Shown here: positions 8,970 through 16,090 of the stretch, piece by piece
Layout of the letters: each line of letters opens with the position of its first letter
Numbering within the stretch: position 1 is the stretch's first letter
Source of the DNA: Rhodospirillales bacterium URHD0017
GTDB lineage: Bacteria; Pseudomonadota; Alphaproteobacteria; Reyranellales; Reyranellaceae
Length of the DNA: 64,000 nt
Assembly (NCBI GenBank): GCA_900110395.1
Contig: FODP01000003.1
Location: 62,001 to 126,000 of the forward strand
Direction of reading: 5' to 3'
Made by a program: the position numbers and the translations under genes
Notes under the pieces: model-generated
What the model saw: only the letters and a program-made list of their open reading frames with translations
Database searches by the model: none
What the model was told of the DNA's origin: nothing

Positions 8970-9516
8970 CGGCTCTTCACAGAGTCTTGGCAGACTGAAC
9001 AGCAGACGGGATCGCGTTCGTCGCGGCTCTCCGGAAATCCGTGCTAACCATTGATGTCTCTGCTCCTTCCGCCTCTGGCGGCGGCCGAACGCTGTCCGCT
9101 AAAAAGGGACAGCAACGACACTGCGCGGTGCGAGGGGTTAGCGCCCTTTCCGCCCTTTCCGGAAGTCCCCGTCTAGCGCTCCCTTGGAAGTCGAACCACT
9201 AGCGATGGGGCTTGCCGGCGAATTTCGAAAGTTACGATAGTTTAGATGCTGGTTTTCGCTCGACCGGACAGACCGGCCCGGCGGCGGCCGGGCGCGAGGG
9301 TATCGGATGAACGATGCATAGAGCAGAGCCGCCGGGAGGCGAGCGCACCGTCAATATAACTCAAGTGATCATCCGAATCAACTACGGTTCTATTTTGGCG
9401 GACCACAGACCGCCCAAACAGTTCGGGATCAGCAAAGGTGCCAGCAATGCTGGCAATCTCGTCGGAAGCAACGAAGTTTCCTGTAACGCCTGATCCGGTC
9501 GCCTCGTCCTCAGGGT
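8970..9516. other. 547-bp gene-free stretch upstream of radC
   Basis: I find no credible gene on either strand. It contains a hairpin with GCTGTCC (9091-9097) and GGACAGC (9107-9113) around an A-rich loop, a 9-nt tandem repeat GCCCTTTCC near 9150, and a GC-rich inverted repeat GCCCGG/CCGGGC near 9276-9292. The rest has lower GC and many stops, as in decayed DNA. A permuted tmRNA was considered and rejected. It marks the left edge of the accessory-looking region. Confidence 0.6.
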
Positions 9517-10479
9517 GTGGACCGACGATCTGAAGCCAAGGGCAAGCGCACTGCAGAAGTTGTCGCGGCGAGCGACGATGCACTGTGCACGCTGCTCTCG
9601 GCGGGATTGCGCGTCCAGGCCGGGGAGGATCGCTGGCGTGTCATCGGCAACACCCTTTCGTACCGCCTGCTCTTGCGCGAGGCGGGCGGCACCTGGAACC
9701 GGCTCGACCAGTGCTGGGAATTCTCCGGCGACGATCCGACCGACCGGCTCGCCACGGCGCTCGATGCCCGGCCGGCCGGCGTCGGGCACAACGCCGCCCC
9801 GGCCGAACCGCAACCTCACTATCACGGCCATCGCGGCCGCGTGCGGGAGCGCGTCATGAGGGCGGGCGCGGAGCTGCTGGAAGACTACGAGCTGCTGGAG
9901 CTGCTGCTCTTCTATTCGATCGAGCGCATCGACACCAAGCCGCTGGCCAAGCGGCTGCTCGATCGCTTCGGGACTCTCGGCGACGTCTTCGCCGCCGAGT
10001 CCGCGCAACTACGCGAATTCGACATCGACCAGCGCACCCTGGTGCTGTTCAAGGCCTCGCGCGAGGCCGGCCGCAGGCTCGCCGAACGCAAGGTCAAGGA
10101 CATGCCAGTGCTGACCAACTGGCAGCAGCTCATCGACTACTGCCATGCCGCGCTGGCGCACGAGAAGACCGAGCAGTTCCGCATCCTCTTCCTCGACCGC
10201 AAGAACGTGCTCATCGCCGACGAGGTCCAGCAGCGCGGCACCATCGACCACACGCCGGTCTATCCGCGCGAGGTCGTGAAGCGCGCCCTCACGCTGAACG
10301 CCGCCGCGCTGATCCTGGTGCACAACCATCCCTCGGGCGATCCCAAACCGTCGCGCGACGACATCGAGATGACGCGCGAGGTGAAGGCGGCGGCCGCGGC
10401 ACTGGGGATAGCCATCCACGACCACCTGGTGATCGGCCGCAGGGGCCACGCCAGTTTCCGGTCGCTGGGACTGTTGTAA
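9517..10479 (+). CDS. radC: RadC/UPF0758 JAB-domain protein with an extra N-terminal domain
   Basis: The C-terminal 230 residues are a normal RadC: a helix-hairpin-helix region (LLEDYELLELLLFYSI) and a JAMM metal site in HNHPSGDPKPSRDD. Despite the name, RadC is not a proven repair factor; its MPN/JAB fold suggests a metallo-isopeptidase or nuclease-associated role, and it is often carried on mobile DNA. The first 90 residues are additional, with a GNTLSYRLLLREAGGTW...CWEF motif like the small DUF5710-type domain found in phage and plasmid proteins. The start is a GTG; an overlapping GTG lies 2 nt earlier in another frame. A broken second radC 3' end is at 13361. Confidence 0.85.
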   Translation: MDRRSEAKGKRTAEVVAASDDALCTLLSAGLRVQAGEDRWRVIGNTLSYRLLLREAGGTWNRLDQCWEFSGDDPTDRLATALDARPAGVGHNAAPAEPQPHYHGHRGRVRERVMRAGAELLEDYELLELLLFYSIERIDTKPLAKRLLDRFGTLGDVFAAESAQLREFDIDQRTLVLFKASREAGRRLAERKVKDMPVLTNWQQLIDYCHAALAHEKTEQFRILFLDRKNVLIADEVQQRGTIDHTPVYPREVVKRALTLNAAALILVHNHPSGDPKPSRDDIEMTREVKAAAAALGIAIHDHLVIGRRGHASFRSLGLL

Positions 10480-10518
10480 GTGCCTATCTGCCGACGCAAA
10501 GCGACCGTAGCCTCCGAA

Positions 10519-11571
10519 CTACTTGATTCCAATCACCATGGAATCGGGTCCTGCCAACGTCTCGACCCGGGTTTCGGCAAAGCCGGTCTCCTTCATCCAG
10601 CCCATGCAATCCTTGCCTGTGTAGTCGAAGCCTTCGCGGGTCTCGATCAGCATGTTGAGGCTCATCAGTAGACCGAAAGCGTTGTTGCGGCGCTCGTCAT
10701 CGATGATCGTCTCATAGACGATTAGCGCCCCGCCGTAGGGGAGCGCTTGATAGGCCTTGTCGATGAGCAGACGCTTCTTTTCGAAGCCCCAGTCGTGGAG
10801 GATATGACCCATGACCAGTACGTCGGCCGTTGGCAGGGGATCGGCGAAGAAGTCGCCACCGCGGAACGCAAGCCGGCCGGACAATCCCTGCTCGGCGACG
10901 AAGGCTTCGAAGTGCGGGCGCACGACCGGGAGGTCGAAGCCGATGCCGGAGAGATGGGCGTGCGTGCGGGCCAACGTCACGGCCAGCCCGCCCTGCGCTG
11001 CACCGATATCGGCGAACGTCTGGCAGTCCGCCCATGGAAACTTGTTGGCGATGACGGCTGCCGAGCCGAGGCTCAATCCAGTCATTGCCTTGAGAAACTC
11101 GGCGAGGCGCTGTGGATCGTTGTAGAGTTCGTCGAACAGGTCGCGGCCTTGCTTGGCCTCGTTCTGCGGGTCGCCCGTGCGCAGCGCCTCTGTCAGCGAC
11201 CCCCAGAACGGATAGAGCCGCGCATTGGCCATTTCCAGCAGGCCCCCGATGTAGCCTGGCTTGCGGTGATCGAGAAATCGATCGGTTGCGGGCGTGTTGG
11301 CATAGCGCTCGCCGTTGCGCTGCAGCATGCCAAGTGCGAGGAGGGCGTCGAGAAAGTCGCGGGCGCTGCGTTGATGCAACCTCAGCCGCTTCGTCAGCGC
11401 CGCGAGATCGAGGGGTCCGCTCGCCAACTCGGTAAAAAGACCGAGCTCGACGGCGCTCAGCAGGGCCTTCGATCCCCAAAACCCCAGGCCGAGCTGCACG
11501 ATCGCATCGGGAGACACGTCCGCGATCTCCCCGGTCGCGGGCTGCTTGGGCTGGGTGACGGTGCTGGTCAT
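10519..11571 (-). CDS. SAM-dependent O-methyltransferase (class I, winged-helix dimerisation domain)
   Basis: The 350-aa protein is built like plant-type and antibiotic O-methyltransferases. An N-terminal winged-helix dimerisation domain at about residues 20-110 ([21 protein letters not shown]) is followed by a Rossmann SAM site with [16 protein letters not shown] near residue 185 and a catalytic [11 protein letters not shown] near 265, where the histidine is the usual base. It probably methylates a hydroxyl on a small aromatic or secondary metabolite. The ATG at 11571 has GGAG 8-9 nt upstream; the frame also opens further upstream. It is divergent from the CadC-like regulator across a palindrome. 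Confidence 0.87.
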   Translation of the reverse strand: MTSTVTQPKQPATGEIADVSPDAIVQLGLGFWGSKALLSAVELGLFTELASGPLDLAALTKRLRLHQRSARDFLDALLALGMLQRNGERYANTPATDRFLDHRKPGYIGGLLEMANARLYPFWGSLTEALRTGDPQNEAKQGRDLFDELYNDPQRLAEFLKAMTGLSLGSAAVIANKFPWADCQTFADIGAAQGGLAVTLARTHAHLSGIGFDLPVVRPHFEAFVAEQGLSGRLAFRGGDFFADPLPTADVLVMGHILHDWGFEKKRLLIDKAYQALPYGGALIVYETIIDDERRNNAFGLLMSLNMLIETREGFDYTGKDCMGWMKETGFAETRVETLAGPDSMVIGIK

Positions 11572-11604
11572 GATTGCGCTCCGCGATTCCTGGAATTCTG
11601 ACGG

Positions 11605-11625
11605 TTGATCCCGTTCGAGGATCAA
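11605..11625. promoter_or_regulatory. Candidate operator in the divergent O-methyltransferase/CadC-like intergenic region
   Basis: TTGATCC (11605-11611) and GGATCAA (11619-11625) form a perfect 7-bp inverted repeat with a 7-nt spacer, 34 bp upstream of the methyltransferase start. The centre-to-centre spacing of 14 nt is larger than one helical turn. The gap also holds two CGGCCGGCC palindromes. The adjacent winged-helix regulator is an obvious candidate binder, but OmpR-type wings usually prefer direct repeats, so another factor is possible. Confidence 0.4.
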
Positions 11626-11737
11626 ATGACCATAGCGAACAGCGGCCGGCCCTGACCTTGACGGAAGATTGATTTTCGCGCGACGTTGCCCTGATTAATC
11701 CAACGGCCGGCCGTGCCGGTACGCTCGAGGGCGGAGA

Positions 11738-13324
11738 TTGCGTGTCCAATTCGATGACTACAGCCTGGACACCGACCGGCACGAGCTGAGGTCGGGACCG
11801 GCGCTGATCCCGATGCAACCGCAGGTCTTCGATCTGCTTGCCTACCTGATCGCCAATCGCGATCGCGTCGTTAGCAAGGACGACCTCATTTCTTCGATCT
11901 GGAACGGGCGCATCGTTTCAGAATCGACGTTGCTCAGTCGCATCAATGCCGCGCGGCGCGCCATTGGCGACGACGGCGGGCAGCAGCGTCTGATCCGGAC
12001 CGTACCCCGAAGAGGGGTACGGTTTGTCGGAATCGTTCGCGAGCTCCCTATGCCTGGCGAGCGCCGTCCCGGACCGGCAAGCGTGGAATCAGCAAATCCG
12101 TCGTATGCGTCACCCGATCGACCCTCGATCGCAGTCCTGCCCTTCAACAATCTGTCAGGTGACTCCGGGCAGAGGTATTTCGCCGATGGAATCACTGCGG
12201 ACATCATCACGGTGCTGAGCCGCGTACGTCAGTTCTTCGTGATCGCGGGAAGCTCGACGGCCCAGTACGGGCCTTCGTCGCCGGATGTTCCGCAGGTGGC
12301 GTCCGCGCTTGGCGTGCGCTACCTGGTTCAAGGCAGCGTCCGCAAGGCCGGCGGCCGTGTCAGGATCTCGGCCCAGCTGATTGATGGCGCGACCGGCAAG
12401 CATCTCTGGGCCGAACGGTTCGACCGCAAGCTCGGGGATATCTTTGCCGTCCAGGACGAAATCACTGCATGCATCGTCGGCCAAATCGAGCCTGAGCTTG
12501 GACGTGCCGAATACGAACGCGCGAGGGTCGTCCCACCGGAGAATCTGGGGGCTTGGGAGCTGTTCCATCGAGCCATGATCCTCATCGCCCGACGGACCCG
12601 TGAGGGCAATGCAGAGGCCCGACAATTGCTGGCGCGATCCCTCGACCTCGATCCCGGATTTGCCTCCGCGCATGCGGCTATTGCCTGGAGCGAGGCCGAA
12701 GACCTCTTCTTTCGCTTTGCCGATCCTGATCCGCGAACCATCCTCGATCACGCCCGCCGAGCGGTCACCCTCGACGACAAGGATCCGTTGGCTTATCTGG
12801 CGCTGGCCTGGGCATTGACGTTCGCGCACGAACCCGAGTCCGCGATCGAGCAGGCGACGCGGGCCATCGAGATCAATCCGAGCTTTGCCCATGCACATGC
12901 TATCCTGGGCCGCCTGCTGGTCCAGTCCGGGCGCTGCCGGGACGGGCTGGAACACGTCGAGCTGGCGCTTCGGCTCAGCCCTTCAGATCCGAATGCCCGG
13001 CAATACCTGAACATTCTTGCCGTCGGCCACCTCTACCTCGGCAACGACGCCACGGCCGTTGAACTGGGACGCCGAGTGCTGGAGACTTTCGACACCTGGG
13101 CCGGACGGATGGTTATCACCTCGGCGCTCGGTCATCTCGGCGATCGTACGACCGCCGACCAATCGCGGGTCGAGGTGGAAAAGCGCTGGCCGGGATTTTC
13201 CATCGCACAAGTTCGCAACAACTATCTCGTCTTCCACGAAGCTTGTCGGGAGCGATTGATCGACGGCCTTCGCAAAGCCGGCGTGCCGGAGAAATCGAAT
13301 GCCAAAGCAGACATGCGCACGTGA
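11738..13324 (+). CDS. CadC-like transcriptional regulator with winged helix, TolB-N-like domain and TPRs
   Basis: The 528-aa protein has an OmpR/PhoB-type winged helix (residues 1-100; the recognition region includes SESTLLSRINAARRAIGD and ends GVRFVG). A linker is followed by a domain starting PSIAVLPFNNLSGD at about 130, common in adenylate-cyclase-associated and CadC-like regulators. TPR-type helical repeats run to the C-terminus (SLDLDPGFASAHAAIAW, AIEINPSFAHAHAILG). There is no transmembrane helix between the wing and the sensor, unlike E. coli CadC, so it looks cytoplasmic. The start is TTG at 11738 with GGAG unusually close. It probably regulates the divergent O-methyltransferase. Confidence 0.8.
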   Translation: MRVQFDDYSLDTDRHELRSGPALIPMQPQVFDLLAYLIANRDRVVSKDDLISSIWNGRIVSESTLLSRINAARRAIGDDGGQQRLIRTVPRRGVRFVGIVRELPMPGERRPGPASVESANPSYASPDRPSIAVLPFNNLSGDSGQRYFADGITADIITVLSRVRQFFVIAGSSTAQYGPSSPDVPQVASALGVRYLVQGSVRKAGGRVRISAQLIDGATGKHLWAERFDRKLGDIFAVQDEITACIVGQIEPELGRAEYERARVVPPENLGAWELFHRAMILIARRTREGNAEARQLLARSLDLDPGFASAHAAIAWSEAEDLFFRFADPDPRTILDHARRAVTLDDKDPLAYLALAWALTFAHEPESAIEQATRAIEINPSFAHAHAILGRLLVQSGRCRDGLEHVELALRLSPSDPNARQYLNILAVGHLYLGNDATAVELGRRVLETFDTWAGRMVITSALGHLGDRTTADQSRVEVEKRWPGFSIAQVRNNYLVFHEACRERLIDGLRKAGVPEKSNAKADMRT

Positions 13325-13360
13325 TCCGCGGTGCTACAAAATTGCCTGACGTGGAATTCC

Positions 13361-13459
13361 GTGAAAGCTGCGGCCGAGGCGCTGGGCATCGCCATCCACG
13401 ACCACCTGGTGATCGGCCGCAACGGACACGCCAGCTTCAGGAGCCTGGGGCTGATCTGA
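13361..13459 (+). pseudogene. Remnant of a second radC 3' end
   Basis: These 33 codons match the last 33 codons of radC at 10381-10479 with no gaps. They include an uninterrupted 30-nt identity covering [10 protein letters not shown], and about 82% identity overall by my hand alignment. The upstream 12 bp (13349-13360) may also align but with a small frameshifting deletion. Everything further 5' is missing. The fragment and the intact radC bracket the O-methyltransferase/regulator pair. The divergence suggests a second radC paralogue that was truncated rather than a fresh duplication. Confidence 0.8.
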
Positions 13460-13548
13460 TCCCTACTTTAATGCGCGCCTACTTGGCCACTCGGATGCAC
13501 TGAACTGCATTTGAACTTTTTTCCGGTCCGGATCGTCAGCGCGATGCA

Positions 13549-13641
13549 ATGACCTTCCATGATTTCTTACGGCAAATGCCGAAGGTCGAGCTGCATGTCC
13601 ATCCGGTTGGGGCAATGACGCCGGACCTGTTGCCGGTGCCA
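13549..13641 (+). pseudogene. N-terminal fragment of an adenosine deaminase-family gene
   Basis: The frame starts MTFHDFLRQMPKVELHVHPVG. The PK-ELHxH-xG signature, with its metal-binding HxH, is the N-terminus of adenosine/adenine deaminase family enzymes (about 330 aa when complete). Similarity stops after about 30 residues (near TPDLLPVPVA), and the sequence then runs into the 3' end of the minus-strand LLM gene. It is a truncated gene start, adjacent to the radC remnant, which points to a deletion or insertion junction around 13640-13670. Confidence 0.65.
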
Positions 13642-13669
13642 GTAGCTTGTTCCAAGGTCAAAGCACGCC

Positions 13670-14734
13670 TCAGACGCCGGCGATCACCTCCGCCCATTCC
13701 TCCAGCATTGCGGGATGGCCGTGACGAATATTTATCGAAAAGTCGGTGTAGCCCGCACTTTGCAGCTCGCGCAGGCGTTCGCGAAGCGCCGACCTGGTGC
13801 CGGTGATGGTCACGGCGCGGATCAGCTCGGCGGTGCAGACCTGCTGCTCCTCCGGACGCAGGAACATCAGGTGGCCCCGGTGGTTCTCCAGGTAGCGCGC
13901 ATCGGCCGGCTCGTAGCGCTCGTAGATCTTCCGGTATTGCTCCACCAGAGGCGCAAGCGCCGGCGGGATTCCGCGGCCGAAATCGCCGAACTGTTCGCGC
14001 TCGACCAGATTATGCAAGGCGATGGTCGCATGCGGGCCAGCCTGCGCGCGGGCGCGCGGGCTGTCGAACGGCTCACCTTCTGCGAGCACGCAGCCACCGC
14101 AGAAGGCGGTGACGATCCGCGTTGCCGGGTCGATGCCGGCCGAGCGCCAGGCGGCCTGCATGGCCGCGATCGCAGCCCTGGCAGCATCGATGTGGCCGAC
14201 GGCATTGATCCAATGGGCGCCGAGCTCGGCCGTCAGCGCCCGGGCGCGCGGGCCGAGTGCGGAAATGTGCAGCGGGATCGGATCGTGGTTGTTGACCACG
14301 CCGATATCGAGGCTCAGGAACCGAATCTTGCGCGAGGCGCCCTCGAACTCCCATTCGACCGTCTCGCCGGCGATAAGCCGCTGCACCTGCTCGATGTAGC
14401 GCCGCATGTCTGTGATCCGGACCGGGCCAACGCCCATGGTGCGCCGGGCGGTGAAGCCGGTGGAGATACCGAAGTCGATACGGCCAGGCGCGAGCGCATT
14501 GAGCGACATGAGAGCGCTGGCGGCGACCGGCGCAATACGGTTGGAAGGGATCAGCACACCGGTTCCCAGGCGGATCCGCGATGTCTTCACCGCCGCCGCG
14601 CCCATGGCGACAAAGATCTCCGCGTTGAGCAATTGCGTGTCGTAGAACCAGGCGCGGGTGAAGCCCAGCTCTTCGGCGCGCTTCACCACCTTCCAGGAAT
14701 CGGCCGCAGTGGCGAGATTGATGCCGTAATCCAT
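13670..14734 (-). CDS. Luciferase-like (LLM class) flavin-dependent oxidoreductase
   Basis: The 354-aa protein has the TIM-barrel luciferase-like layout: MDYGINLATAADSWKVVKRAEELG at the start, the RIRLGTGVLIPSNR strand, a PGRIDFGISTGF segment and an IPLHISALGPRA strand. These match the F420- or FMN-dependent LLM family related to methylene-H4MPT reductase. Cofactor choice (F420 versus FMN) cannot be settled by eye. It ends immediately after the adenosine deaminase fragment, so its 3' end marks the junction. It is divergent from the dehydrogenase at 14830. Confidence 0.83.
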   Translation of the reverse strand: MDYGINLATAADSWKVVKRAEELGFTRAWFYDTQLLNAEIFVAMGAAAVKTSRIRLGTGVLIPSNRIAPVAASALMSLNALAPGRIDFGISTGFTARRTMGVGPVRITDMRRYIEQVQRLIAGETVEWEFEGASRKIRFLSLDIGVVNNHDPIPLHISALGPRARALTAELGAHWINAVGHIDAARAAIAAMQAAWRSAGIDPATRIVTAFCGGCVLAEGEPFDSPRARAQAGPHATIALHNLVEREQFGDFGRGIPPALAPLVEQYRKIYERYEPADARYLENHRGHLMFLRPEEQQVCTAELIRAVTITGTRSALRERLRELQSAGYTDFSINIRHGHPAMLEEWAEVIAGV

Positions 14735-14829
14735 GCCTCGACCTTCCCGATGGCAGAACCCGTTGTCAAATCACCCACAGAAGCCTCTATTTGGTTCGAG
14801 CCTGTATGCGGAAGTCATGAGGAAACCCC

Positions 14830-15867
14830 ATGCCGATCGTTCAAGCGGATCGTCTCTCCCGTATTGGCGCAGCCTTGTTGAAGGCTGCCGGTGCCTCCGA
14901 TGAAGAGGCGGGCGCGGTCGCCCTCGGTTGCGTGAACGCCAACCTTGCCGGCCACGATTCGCACGGCGTGATCGCCATCCCGACCTACATCGATCGCGTG
15001 AAGGCCGGCCACATCGTGCCACGCGCGGAGTGGACCATCGTGCGGGAGTCGCCGACGACGACGGTGATCGACGGTCACTGGGGCTTTGGCTTCCATGTCA
15101 ACGCAAAGGCGATGGCCCTCACGATCGAGAAGGCCAGGACGGCCAATGTCGCGGCCTGCACGGTGTTCCGTCAAAGCCATGTCGGCCGGCTCGCGGCCTA
15201 TCCGATGATGGCAATGCGCGAAGGCATGATCGGGCTTGCCACCGCTGATTCCGGCCGGTCGCCCAAGCACGTCGCGCCATTCGGCGGACGAGAGCCGCGG
15301 CTCGGCACCAATCCGATTTCGATTGCGGTGCCGTCGGATCTCGAGGGTCCCTTCTATCTCGACATGGCGACCTCGGCGGTTGCGGCCGGAAAGATTTCCC
15401 TTGCTGTCGCGCGCGGCGAACAAATCCCCCGTGGCTGGATCATCGATGCTGCCGGCCGTCAGGATTATCGCAAAGGCGGCGCGCTGCTGCCGCTTGGCGG
15501 CACCGAGGGCTACAAAGGAAGCGGCCTCGCTGCAATGGTGGAGGTGCTGTGCGGCTTGTTGACGGGTCTGGGCTTCGGCGTCGAGCCGACCGGTCGCCAC
15601 AATGACGGTTGCTTCATGGCCGTGTTCAATGTTGCCGCGTTCCGGCCATTGCAGGATTTCAAGAAGGAAGTTGCCGAGTTCGCCCGCTATCTCAAATCGA
15701 CGCCACCGTCCGAAGGGTCAAGCGGGGTGTTCTATCCCGGCGAGATCGAATATTTGCGCGAGCAGGAGCGTCGCAAGAACGGCATCGAGGTCGAGGACGC
15801 GACTTGGGAGAAATTGCGCGCGCTCGCCACCGAATACAGGATCGCGGACGAGCTCGGCCTTGCCTGA
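14830..15867 (+). CDS. Malate/L-lactate (Ldh2-type) dehydrogenase family protein
   Basis: The 345-aa protein belongs to the NAD(P)-dependent malate/L-sulfolactate/ureidoglycolate dehydrogenase family (COG2055), which is unrelated to classic Rossmann LDH. Family marks are GHDSHGVIAIPTYIDRV near the start (catalytic histidine in HDSHG), FRQSHVGRLAAYPMMA, and GTNPISIAVPS then DMATSAVAAGKI. AGGAAACCCC precedes the ATG. The exact 2-oxoacid is undetermined. The length is normal and I see no truncation, although it sits between a gene-fragment zone and the degenerate ABC gene. Confidence 0.85.
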   Translation: MPIVQADRLSRIGAALLKAAGASDEEAGAVALGCVNANLAGHDSHGVIAIPTYIDRVKAGHIVPRAEWTIVRESPTTTVIDGHWGFGFHVNAKAMALTIEKARTANVAACTVFRQSHVGRLAAYPMMAMREGMIGLATADSGRSPKHVAPFGGREPRLGTNPISIAVPSDLEGPFYLDMATSAVAAGKISLAVARGEQIPRGWIIDAAGRQDYRKGGALLPLGGTEGYKGSGLAAMVEVLCGLLTGLGFGVEPTGRHNDGCFMAVFNVAAFRPLQDFKKEVAEFARYLKSTPPSEGSSGVFYPGEIEYLREQERRKNGIEVEDATWEKLRALATEYRIADELGLA

Positions 15868-16012
15868 ATCGCGATCTTGCTGCGCCGCACCAATCCACTC
15901 ACATTTCTGAGGCCGAACCCGCCGCCATTTCTGATACAAGATGATGATCAGGTGCCGGGTGGAGCGATCCAGTCGCCGGCATGCGGGGGGACTACCTGAA
16001 ACAGAAGCGGAC

Positions 16013-16087
16013 ATGGCGCGTGTGTTCATCTTGCTGTCGGCCGCCTTGGCACGTCTCGGCAAGGCTGCGCTAGACAAGGCGCGCTGA
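16013..16087 (+). CDS. Possible 24-aa small hydrophobic/basic peptide
   Basis: An open frame encodes MARVFILLSAALARLGKAAL followed by DKAR, ending 3 bp before the ATG of the transporter at 16091. It has a hydrophobic half and a basic amphipathic half, as in short membrane peptides. There is no strong Shine-Dalgarno sequence and no homology that I recognise, so it could be chance or the remnant of a signal-bearing gene. Its placement tight against the transporter start makes translational coupling conceivable. Confidence 0.25.
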   Translation: MARVFILLSAALARLGKAALDKAR

Positions 16088-16090
16088 GTC

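Noticed and set aside
8970..9516. Possible permuted tmRNA (ssrA) or other RNA gene
   Set aside because: I found no ANDN-type tag, no CCA-ended acceptor half and no T-arm with a paired stem.
14785..14830. tRNA-like GGTTCGAGC segment
   Set aside because: The flanks do not form a T-arm or acceptor stem; it is the leader of the dehydrogenase gene.
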